A stretch of 64,000 nt of DNA from positions 124,001 through 188,000 of the forward strand of contig JAMZAV010001050.1 of NCBI GenBank assembly GCA_024449915.1, read 5' to 3'. Within the stretch, counting starts at the first letter, position 1; each line of letters begins with the position of its first letter. The position numbers and the translations under genes are program-made. Source of the DNA: Sweltsa coloradensis. Lineage: Eukaryota; Arthropoda; Insecta; Plecoptera; Chloroperlidae. Positions 21,001 to 33,000 of this stretch are shown here, piece by piece. The notes under the pieces are model-generated. The model searched no databases. It had not been told where the DNA came from and was given only the letters and a program-made list of their open reading frames with translations.

Positions 21001-24000
21001 CCAACTCTGCTTGCTGTATAAGGTGCTTGAGTGTGTAGTGCGCCACGGCTTGGCTACTAACTACTATCTAGGTGTAATTCGTCAGTTTCAATTGCCCAGC
21101 GATTCTGACCAAACGTGTGGGGCTACAACGTTCATATTTTACATGGATATTAAGGTAATAGTAATGAAATTCCTTTTGAAAGAAAAAGTTAAAAAACATT
21201 GCTGGAAGGCTTCCAAATAAAGGTTTTAAAATAAGCCTTACACAGGCATACAATCAACAAGTAACTATAGCTACGTGACAATAATCGCCTACATTGTTTA
21301 CAAAAAGCAATTCTTTGGACCACTATATTTTTTCATTCTATTGTTAATTGGTAATACCATAGCAATTAAATCGTCTTTGATAAAATTATTATATTTTAAC
21401 AAATAATTTTGCAATGGAACTTGAAAAAGTAATGAGATCCCACACATAACAAAAACTTGTAAAAATACAGCCAAACCTTACACATTCAAAAGAAATTAGA
21501 TCTAAAAAAAGGGCCAAGCTCATCTACCCTTCCACATTTGTGCATTCTTAATTCATAAACGTACAGTGTCCCGTAACAACATCCTTGAAAAGCTTGGCAA
21601 AATAGAATTTGCATTGACCATTACGTTAAAATTAATTAGAAAAAAAGAATTTGGATGAACTATTACGTTTAAATTAATAGTTGCAAATTCTATTTTGCCA
21701 AGCTTTTCAAGGATGTTGTTACGGGACACTGTACGTTTATGAATTAAGAATGCGCAAATGTGGAAGGGTAGATGAGCTTGGCCCTTTTTTTAGATCTCAT
21801 TTCTTTTGAATGTGTAAGGTTTGGCTGTATTTTTACAAGTTTTTGTTATGTGTGGGATTTAACATACAGACAATGGTCACTGCCAAGGCCCGATCGAGAA
21901 GCGTTATGTAGACTTTGTTTTGCTTCCAAAACCTGAATGGTTGCAGATGTATGAACATTCTACAAATATACCACACCACTAATGGGCACCTCATGACACG
22001 TTTTCCCCTCAATGTAGTACTAGATGTATAATCTGGTTACAACCCAGCAACTGTATAAGGAAGCCATGTAAAGTACAGTAACTTATATAATTATATAGAT
22101 TGGAGAAGGGTTGACAGGTTGGGATAGCAAAGAGAACATAAATCCTAGCTTGAAGGGCTGGGGGCGACAAAACTTTTCACCTGCTGATGACAACTGCAGC
22201 TAATTTAAAGTTGCTACCTTAATGCATGACGCGTTTCGTCCTTCTGGGACTCGTCAGGCGGATGGATGGTGGCCACTAAAAATCAGCTACTAACACTACA
22301 TGCAAACAAAACTCACAACACATAACCAAACCTGTGGTAGGGCCACGCAACAAGTAAATTCTGCATGCATGTTGTCAACATCGGCAAGGTTACTTCACAC
22401 ACCATTCATACTGACGCACACCACCAGCACAACCAGTAAGGGGGGGGGGGGAGGTCCCCTACCATAGGTTTGGTTAGGTGTTGTGAGTTTTGTTTGCATG
22501 TAGTTAACTGATTTTTAGTGGCCACCATCTGCCTGACGAGTTCCAGAAGGACGAAACGCGACGTGGAATAAGGTAACAACTTTAAATTAGCTGCAGTTGT
22601 CATCAGCAGGTGAAAAAAGTTTTGTCGCCCCCAGCCCTTCAAGCTAGGATTTATTGTTCTCTTTGCTTTCCCAACCTGTCAACCCTTCTCCAATCTAATC
22701 TAACTAGCCAATAAGCATTTTCCACACTTAGATATAATTATATAACTTAATAAAACTGAGCATCACCTATCTTGTCTCAACGATGTCCCGAGTTGTTAAG
22801 GCTCCCTGGCGAGTTGTTAAGGCTCCCTGGCTACTGGGTGTTGGAACTAGCCAGGCACTACAAGTTTTTATTTATTTATTTGGACAACAAATAACAATAC
22901 AAAGTACAGTTAAAGTTTATAACAGTTTTCACCGTGTAGTCCATTTTTGCTAAACATAGACTAGTTGTTACATAAGTATTAATATAATATAATATAGGTA
23001 CGTATTTTACAAAATAGTATAGGCCTATAGCCTATTATATGGTACCTCCTACTAATAATAAAATATAGCAATTATTAGGTAGTTCTGTCTGTCATAAAGT
23101 CTTTTATGCTGTAGTATGCCTTTTGTATTAGGAATTTAGTTAGTTCATTTTTGAATTTGATGTGTTCTGTTATGTTTTTTATTGATTGGGGGAGTTTATT
23201 GAATAGAGTTTTATTCAAATAATCAGAGTTTTTTTGACCTAGGTTTGTACGATATTGGTTAAGATGGAGGTTATTTTTGTTCCTTGTGTTGTGGGTGTGT
23301 ATGCCACTGTTGAGTGTGAGAGTGTGGATGTTTTTTCTTATGGCTAAAATTGACTTGAGAATGTAAAGGCATGTAACGGTAAGAATGTTTAGTGTAATAA
23401 AGTAGGGTTTGCAATGCTCCGTCGGCTTAAGGGTACATAATGCCCTGATTGCTCGTTTTTGCGTGATGAATACCTTGTCGATATGAGTCGATATTCCCCA
23501 AAATTCGATTCCATATCTCAAGTGCGATTCAAATAGAGAAAAGTAACATATTTTAGCAGTTGATATGTTGCTTATTGTTTGATGCTCTTAATTGCAAAAC
23601 AAGCTGAGCTGAGTTTTGGTATTAGGGTGTTGATGTGGGCATGCCAGGTTAAGTTGTTATCTATTGTTATTCCCAATAATTTTGCTTGTGTAGATGATTC
23701 TACTGTGGATTTATCATGTGAATTTGTAATGCAAGGTATTTGGTTGAGTGATTTGTTTTTTGGAATGAATGGAATTGAATAAATTTGGTTTTTGATGAGT
23801 TTAGCAGTTGTTTGTTCACCGTAAACCATTCGGTGGATTCGGTAATTCTTTTATCTGCCTTCTCTTGAAGTTGTATTGTCTCATTAGCGGTAATACTTGT
23901 AGTGAAGTCATCTGCAAAAAGCTCTGCATCCTCGATGTTATCAGGTAGATCATTAACAAAGATGATAAAAAATAGTGGGCCAAGGATTGATCCTTGTGGA

Positions 24001-27000
24001 ACGCCACAAATTACTTTTTCATAGTCAGATCTAGTCTTTGTAAGTTTGTTGTCTTTTAGTTCAGTCATTTCGACGCATTGCAGTCGGTCAGTCAGGTAAG
24101 AAGTTATAAGCTTTAGACCATTCCCACGTATGCCATAGTACTCTAGTTTGGCTAGTAGTATTGTATGGTCAACACAATCAAACGCTTTTGTGAGGTCGCA
24201 GAATATACCCAATGTGGGTAAATTTAGGTCTACTGCTCCGACAACAGTTTTAAGAAATCTACTGATTGTGTCGCTTGTTGATTTGCCTTGTCTAAATCCA
24301 TTTTGCCTCTCTGTTATGGTATTAAACTCGTCAAAAAATGAGACCATTCGTGTGTATATTATGGTTTCTAATATTTTAGAAGCTGCTGGAAGAATGGATA
24401 TTGGTCTGTAGTTACTGGTTATATGTTTATTTTCTTTTTTGAATATAGGGATTATTTTTGATATTTTCAATGCTTGAGGAAAGACACCGTCCTCCAGGCA
24501 AGTATTGAAAATATCAGACAATGGTTCAGCTAATTCATTGATACATCTTTTGAATACCATAATTGACAAATCATCGATTCCCGTAGAGTATTTAGGCTTT
24601 AGTTTTAGTACTATATCTTTAATTTCATTTGGGGTTGTTTCATAAAAGTAAAGGGAGTTACTTGGGCTTTTGTTTGTCTTTGTTAGGTAAGTTTGAAAAT
24701 TGTGGTTTTTATTGTTTCCGCAAGTAGGCCAAGTTATGTTATTTGTTAATAGAGATGCTTCCGTCGTGAAGTACTTATTGAAGGTAGTGGCAATTTCAAA
24801 GGCGTCATTTATTAATGAGTTTTTGTTATTGAGTAAAGTTATATTTTCATGGCGCTTTTTCGGTTTACGATTTATTTCTGTATTTATTACGTTCCATATA
24901 GATTTTGATTTATTGTCTGTAGTTGTTATGATTTCTCTTATGTGGCCAATTTTTGCATTTTTTAGAACCTTTTTGTAAATTCTCAAGTATGTTTTGATAT
25001 ATGTTTGCAAAAATGGCACATTTGGGAAATGAGATTTAATATATAAGAGACTTCTTTTATTTGTACTTGAAACCTTAATACCTTTGGTAAGCCAATTTTG
25101 CAGCTTGTAGGTTGCTATTTTTATTGTTTTTAAAGGGCAATTTTCACTATAATAGGAGAGCAGTTTGTTTGAGAATTCATTGTATTTATCATCTGCTGTA
25201 TGTGCTTGTGTTACACACTCCCAATTTTCTTCTGTTAAGCTTTCAGCTAGGTTATTTAAGGATTTGACATTTGTTAGACGTATAATTTTGGTAGTTTGAG
25301 GTAGCTGATATTGTTGAAATTGTATTGCAATTTCTTGTGCGTAGTGGTCAGATATTCCAAAGTCAATTACTTGTGAGATAAAAGGGAGTGTAGTGTTAGT
25401 TGCTATATTGTCAACGATTGTTGAGGAATTCCACCTTGGATCAATTCTGGTAACATCTTTTATGGTGAGCTGCTGTTGCATGAGTCAAGAAGATTAGTAA
25501 GCTGCTCTTTATTAGGGTCCTTACTATTTTGTGAGACATCTACATTGAAGTCTCCTAGAAATATTAGATGTTTATTTGTTTTTTGCAGTTTAGATAGGAT
25601 GAGTTCAGTTTTTTCCAGAAAGTTTTGTATTTGGCCATTTGGAGATCTGTACATGGCTACTACTACAAAGTTACATGTTTTATGTTTATTTATATTTATG
25701 TTTAGTTCAATACAGGCACATTCAATATCAAGATCGGCACTATATTTATTAATAATCGGTTTAGGAATAGTATGTTGTAGCCATTTCTGGTTTGCAAAGA
25801 TTGCTACACCTCCATGTAAATGCGTTTTTCTACAATAAGATGATATTAGGGTATAATTTTCAATTGATATGCTATTTAAATCATCGTATGTCTTCCAATG
25901 TTCGGATAAGCATATTATGTCTATAGTTTCATTCTTATTGTATTGATTTTCTAGTATTATGTTTAATTCTCTAATTTTTAACATTGAAAGGCCTTGCATG
26001 TTCTGGTGTATTATTCTTATAAGGTTTATTTTAGGCCTTTGTGGTTTAGATATGTTAGTGTTATGTAATGAGGGGGGTATGTGTTCTACATGTTCTTTGC
26101 TTTTTTTGCTTTCCTGGTGATGTGATGGTGAAATATGTAGTGCGTTAGTGAATTGATTTTTTTTACACGTATTTGTGTCAATCTGTGATTTGTCTAAGGT
26201 GAGTATAGTAGGGGTGGGACTGTCCAAAAAGGGTAACATGGGTAAGTTAATTCTGTTAATTCTTGTAGTGTCATGTCTGGGTCGGTATCAAATCCTCTGA
26301 AGTCTTCATTTAGTGAGTCATCTAGTGAGAAAGAAGTATCTACAGAGATTTCCAGTTGTAAAGAAGCGTCATCGTTGGTTGGATCTGTCGACTCTGGTAA
26401 GCATGGGTCTAACTCGAGGCTCGCTTTAGACTCGGACGTGACAGTCATGGCTCTGAAATTGGACACGGGCGTGTCCCTCTCGATGTTAGGCTCTGGTCTG
26501 CCGGTCTCGATGCTCGCTTCGGACCCGGACATGACTACCGCAGCGCTCAAATTTGACACAGGCGTGTCCCTCTCGATGTTAGGCTCTGGTCTGCCGGTCT
26601 CGACGGTCACTTCGGACCCAGACATGACTGCCCCAGTGCTTGAATTTAACACAGGCGTGTCCCTCTCGATGTTGGGCTTTGGTCTGCTGGTCTCGACGGT
26701 CACTTCGGACCCAGACATGACTGCCCCAGTGTTTGAATTTATCACGGATGTGTCCTTCTCGGTTGTACCGGGCTGTGACAGATTTTCCGCGGAAGCTTCT
26801 AAGGTCACAACTGTGGCACTGGTCTGCAACTGGCTCCCTGTGGCAACTTCTGATGAGGTCACGACTGCAGTATTCATTTTCTTTCTTGCACTGCGGTGTG
26901 TGCTAGGCCTAGCAGGTCTATACTGCCAGGTTGGGAGACGTTTGGGGTCTGGTCTCCATTGCATTGTGCAACTTATTTCAGTGATCATCTCGTGGAGTTT

Positions 27001-30000
27001 TTGGTATCCTTCCTTATTTGGATGGAGTCCGTCGTGAGAAATATTAGAGGGTGACACCCATCGGTTAGTATCGATGTAGACCGCACCAAGGGTATTGCAT
27101 GCCCATCTAATATTGGAGTTTATCTCGTCAATCAGGTGATTTGCTGTGTCTTTGCGATAGACTATACTGGTATAGGCTATGTTTGAGTTTGGATATTTTT
27201 GTTGGACTGTGTGTATTATTAATTGATATATATTGTCCATGATTTGCATTGGTTCCTTTGATTTAACTGAATTTGTGCCATTTTGTATGATTATTGTTTT
27301 GGTATATGGGTTTCCAGAATTTGTGTCTCGGCCTGTGATTTTCTGCTGCAGCTGGTGGGGTTGAATCCCTGGGTGGACTTCAAGGGAATATTTCTTGTTG
27401 GATTCAAGGCCTATATGCTCACATCCTTTGAACATGGAATCGCTAATCACGAGAGTGTTGCATCCACTTTCAAGGTCGTGCGCAAGATCACGGCTGGGTT
27501 CTAGGTTTGGCTTAGAACATTTTTTTCTAGTTCCTACGGCTTTTCTGAGGGGTGGATAAACATCTTTGTCCATTAGGTTTGTTAGGGGTTGGTACCTATT
27601 TCTTGTTTTAATATCAAGGACTGAAGTTGGGCCTGGGCCTTGTGTGGTTGTAGTGGGAATGTTTGGCCTAGTTGAAGGAAAGTTTGGCCTACTGTTGCTT
27701 TGATTTACCTTAGGACGTGTGTTAGTGCAGATAGATTTCGATGAGCTCCAATTCCAGCCCGTTTGGCATACTTCGGTTTTGGGCTCGTCAATCATGTAGC
27801 TTGAATTGCACCTAAATGGAGGCCTAGGTCTATCATTTAGGCCTATATAAGAGTGTTCTTGATCAGGTTTGGTATGTTGGCTTGGATTTGAGCGTTGACC
27901 TTGTATTGGGTCTTGGAAATTAGGCCATTGACTAACATTAAAGCCTTCGGATGTTTTATCTTGGTCTGGATTCAATTTCGACCGGTTACTGTTAACAAAT
28001 GTCCTGGGGAATACAGCTGAATTTTCTTTAAGCCCATTTGTGGTTAGCCTACTTGTATTGATTACATTTGGTGATTTGTTTAACTTTAAATTACTTAATA
28101 TTTTACATTTAGTAATAGTTAATCCAGTTGTTAAAGCCAATTCTAGATCTTCTACCTTGTTCTGAAGAAATGTAATCTTGTCTTCCAACAGGCTAATCGT
28201 TTTCCCCATTATTGTTATAATCAAATCTTTGTGATAATCCATTGTCATTTTGACATGAGCTCTTTTCACAATCCTGTGCACTATTAAAATACTTTAATAT
28301 GCAGTCATTATTATATTATATTATAATATGCAGTATTAAGTAGGGCCTAGCTTTAATATTATGCTCAATAAGTCACCTGCTAATATGTTAATACTATGGA
28401 TAGGGTCTAGTATTTATTAGACTATTGGCCGCCATCGAGTAATGGCTGCACCCTTATTTTAACAACTCAAATTTTAAAGAGTAGTATGTAAATAAATAGG
28501 CTACTATTGATATAGCTTCACATAATGGTCACACCCCAGGCCTATACAGTACTTACAGTACTTATACAGTAGGTAGGCCTATTTGGTTTTCACTTTAATT
28601 CAAACAGAAGTGAGGTTGGTAGGGTAACTAATTAGTAATTATTAAATCAGGATACCGGTAATCAGAGCTGTGCCGCAATACACATGGTTTTTAAGTAGCT
28701 GGGGATGACGACGGGATAAAGTCGTTAGGTACGGGTTCAGTAGCCTACCCGTCTACCTGCAAAACCCGGTTCATGAATTGAGGTGTCACATTGTAGGCTG
28801 AAGGCCAAAGTAAACTTGCGCGCTCTCGTAGGCCTATCTTTTGTGCTAGGCAGCATTTTTCTTTTGATTTATAATGTCTTGTTCATGCCGCTGTCTTGTG
28901 GCCGTGTGATAGGAGTATGACCCCCCCCTGCCCACCCCTCGCGCAATCTTCCAGAATCTGTGTTTATTAATGACCAATGTTTCCAATCTGCTAGAAGTCA
29001 ATTTAGCCATATCACATGTAGAGATGATTTAAATTAGGCACTAGGAAATGGAGATAGTGCAGAGGATGGCCTTTCCTTATCTTGCAACAAGCCACATTTA
29101 CCCTGCTTGACAGCCAGTGCACTCCCGCTCTCCCCGCCCCCCATGCATTTGACCTTGACTAGACTGTCGTGACGAGATGTAAAGCAGATGCAAGGAACAG
29201 GGAAGAGAGAGTTCATAACATGCATTCATAGTTCATGCATAAATAGACAGTCTTCCTCCGACATGATTGTTCAATACTTCTTCATTTCACGTCATTATTT
29301 ATTGGACAGAATTACATCTGGGCTATTACGATAATACGATAATTGATAGCGCTATTCTTAGTAGTTCATTAGACACCCCACTCGATTTTTTTGTTACTAC
29401 CCGGGTAACCCCCAAAAATGTGGTCGAGTACCCGGGTCGTTAAAAAGTCTGGTTTTGTCATCCCTATTTTTAAGACCAATTCTTTAAATGTGGTTTAAAA
29501 TTATGTGTCAAAATTTTCACTTTGAGAGACAGCCAAACCTGAATTCATACCTGTTGGTAGACTACAATACTGTATTTAAATTGTACAACATGGGTACGGT
29601 AGCCACTAAACACTAAAGGCGTTTATAGAAAGTTCAGGAAGTCCAATGATTCCCTCAATATTTAGCACAGCCGACATTAAGTGAGACAATAATACTTGTA
29701 CATTCTCACTGTCAATAGAATAATTGCCCATAAAAATTTGGTATAAAACTAGTTTTTTACTAAAATTTTCAAACAGTAATTGATAAAACTAAAAGACAAG
29801 ACGGCGTGTCGTGCTCAAAAGAGCATCCCACACAAAAGTTTAACCTTGAGCTTTTAAGCCGAGCCAAGAGACGCCGTGAGGGGGACGAGTGTTGTGGGCA
29901 CCGCACAACTACTGTAGGCTAGGCCTAGGTGGTAAACATTTGACATTTCACAAAAACAAAGTTAAAATATAAACCAAAGTAGAATGGTCAATCTCGTTAA

Positions 30001-33000
30001 ACCAAACATATTATAGTAGCATGTAAACATAAAGAGATTAACAAGCTAGTGCACACAGTTGTTACCAGTAATACAATCCAGGTACGTAGAGTACACTGTG
30101 AACACTGTGTGTCGTCTTCTAAGCAACGCGTCGGCGTAACATGAACTGCTTCATTTCACGACATATCTAACTCACTTGCCACAGTTCAGAAAAAACAAAC
30201 GACCATGACAGTGAGAAAAAAATGAATTTAAAGACCGCGCCGCGAGCCAAAGGAAAGGCCTTCTCTACTTTACTCAATAAAAAACAAGCCAAACTAACTT
30301 TAAAATAATTTCACTTTACAATTTTAGATTATATTTGGTTAAAACTTACTTAGTATCCCTGGTTGGCCTAATTATTAATTAGGAAGTACTAGTCGTACTA
30401 TGAAAATTAATTTTAGTATGGCATATATGCTATGTATGATTTGAATTCAAAACTAAATAGTATACAATACATAAAGATAAACTTGTAGATATATAAACCA
30501 GAATAGAATTAAGATCAATCCTCCACCGATAGCTTAGGGATTAAGTCCTATGCATCAGGTTGATCATCTTTGGTCAGATCAACACAGGTTGTATTCTGAC
30601 ATTTCGGACAAACTTTGTACGTAACATTGCAACTAAAGTAGTTAACATTACTTGTAGGTGAACTGCCACTGTCCTGCGAAGGTGAGGGTGGCGCTCGTGG
30701 GGGCGTGGCTGCCGGGGGCCGGGTGTGTTTGAAGTTCTTGCGGTGCTGCAGGTTCTTCCGGTAGCACGAAGTCCCGTACGGACACTCGGGAAGGTTAGGA
30801 CTTACGATGTAGTCCGCATCCCCCGGGTGGCTCAAGTCGCTTCGGTGTTGGGGATTTTTCCTGCGAACAGGTTTGTTGCTTAATTACATATTGCCATTCC
30901 TATCATCACTGTTATAAGTTACCTATAACTGTCTCCGATGCCATTATTATAATGTTCAAGCCCTGGCATTATTAAAAATATATATATCTGTACCAGTAGG
31001 CCTACCTATGCAATAAAGACTACAAAATTACAAAATAAAATGAGACTGCCGACGGTCACACTTCTTTATCAGCGTAACTGTAGGCCATGTACCTGGGGCC
31101 TGGGGTAATCCGCGTAACTGTATGTACCTAGGGTAATCCACGTAACTGTATGTACCTAGGGTAATCCACATAACTGTATGTACCTAGGGTAATCCACATA
31201 ACTGTATGTACCTAGGGTAATCCGAGGTAACTGTATGTACCTAGGGTAATCCACGTAACTGCATGTACCTAGGGTAATCCACGTAACTGTATGTACTGTA
31301 ACCTTTTGGTCTGATATGAAACAATTTCAAAGATATTTAAATATTAATTTGTTCCCGCCTTTCAAATTGTATAATTATTTTGAATAATTAATTACATTTA
31401 AATAATTACATGAACTATTTCAGCCAATAATATTTCATTTTATTGTGTTATGACAATTTATCAGCCACGCGTAATAAATAATAACTAGTGTTTGTGCTAC
31501 GTATCCGCGTCGTCATGGCCAGCTGCGGTGATTACGTAATCGATGTCCGTGTACTCTGTGTGCAGGAATCAAATAAACATGTCACAGTCGTAATCTTATG
31601 TGCGGGAATGGAATGTTTTCTCGTTCACTGCGCTACATTATCGGCAAGTGCACCCGAACTCTGGTCATTCAGTGACGTCACACATAGCTTGTGGAGTGTG
31701 GAAACATTACTTTCATCAACATTTGCGCAACACAACTTGCACGTGCGTGCATAAATCTCCGACGGAATGACAAGTCCCGGGTGACTTGTGTGTGATTGCT
31801 ATGCATCTTTTGAATGGTTGGTATCAATAAACTATCTGAGTTTCATCATGCAACTACGTCACGTTTTTAGAACCGTGGGACCGAAAACATACCCCCACTT
31901 CTGCCTAATCACCAGGGCGTAATAGACTAAGCCAATTACAACACTCAATTTCCGTGACTACGTCACAAAATCTTCAGTCGAAACGAACGCAAGCAGAGAA
32001 GGATGATTCTTCAGAAACACACTTACTTGGTCTCTCGAGGAGACTTCACGTCCGGGTTGGGGCTCTAGACAGGGCGGATCAACCAGGAACTTGGGCGAGA
32101 ATTTGGAACTTCGATCGTTTGGATTTTGGAACTTGGAACGTGGGCGAGAACTTGGGCGAGAATTTGGAACTTGGAACTTGGGCGAGAATTTGGAACTTGG
32201 AACTTGGGCGAGAACTTGACCCCTGGACCTGGTCAATATCTACAAATCTACGAATCGCGATAACACGGTAAAACAAACTTGCTATCTACGAACGAACTTT
32301 TATAAAATGGCTGGCTAACTTTTTATTATTGAGAACTTTTTATTATTGAGAACTTTTATTATTGGGAACTTTTGAGAATTTGATAACATGTTTTTGTAAT
32401 TGTAAATGTAACATAACTTGATTTGATTCATTATAATTGTATTTTGAAACTGGTTTTGTTAATTTGTGTTAACCTTTCGTTGTCGTGTCTGTCCCACTCA
32501 ATATTTTATTTCAGTTTTCTTAAATTAAACTTCAGCAGTTGGCAAGACTACTGACTTGAGCTAGACCGGCGCACTCTTCTAAGGTTGGTAATTTGTTTTT
32601 CTCAACAGCTGTTTGACTTTGAGTGACAGTGAATTTTTGTTTGATTGTTTTTCAATTTTGGATAAAATAAAGTAGTTTTTTTTTGTTTTAATTTGTTGTG
32701 GGAAGGGCTATTTTGTGACATTGGCTTCAACTAGTGGGGCTTGTTTGGCTATTTAGCGACAGTACCTACGGTAATCCACGTAACTGTATGTACCTAGGGT
32801 AATCCACGTAACTGTATGTACCTAGGGTAATCCACGTAACTGTATGTACCTAGGGTAATCCAATCCACGTAACTGTATGTACCTAGGGTAATTCGCGTAA
32901 CTGTATGTACTTAGGGTAATCGACGTAACTGTATATTCCTCGGGTATTCGTAATTTATCATTGAAACTGGGAACATGAATAAACATGTTTCAGTGGGGGT

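Larger units (their letters stand above)
20065..21055. repeat. Fold-back element with 140-bp arms, loop invaded by Helentron-like copy
   Basis: The left arm (20065-20204) and right arm (20916-21055) are reverse complements with modest divergence, sharing ttggggtgatttcgaggtgt, catcacgtt and ttgatagttttcaagttcac. The loop contains a TAC microsatellite and a family-1 Helentron-like copy. No coding capacity or defined target duplication. Confidence 0.6.
22865..28290 (-). mobile_element. CR1/L2-type LINE, nearly full length
   Basis: It has the two-ORF organisation in sense orientation within APLF intron 4. ORF1 with an SGNH esterase domain is followed by ORF2 with an APE endonuclease and reverse transcriptase. 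The 3' end on the minus strand runs into ccaaataaataaataaaaac, a short repeat tail. The left boundary is about 22865; the right boundary near 28290 is estimated. ORF1 is open throughout, whereas ORF2 has at least three frame disruptions, so the copy is inactive. Esterase-bearing ORF1 is known in CR1/L2-group LINEs; the exact clade was not assigned. Confidence 0.88.

Noticed and set aside
26273..27037. 254-codon + strand frame opposite LINE ORF1
   Set aside because: Antisense shadow of the tandem repeats in ORF1, whose minus-strand frame has clear domains.
28690..29470. hAT element suggested by ggggatgacg and gtcatcccta ends
   Set aside because: The inverted repeat is weak and no 8-bp duplication flanks it.
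30548..30651. Treating the stop at 30548 as the only APLF end
   Set aside because: The acidic C-terminal exon at 17788-18014 matches the known APLF tail in order and phase, so the read-through end is at most a minor isoform.
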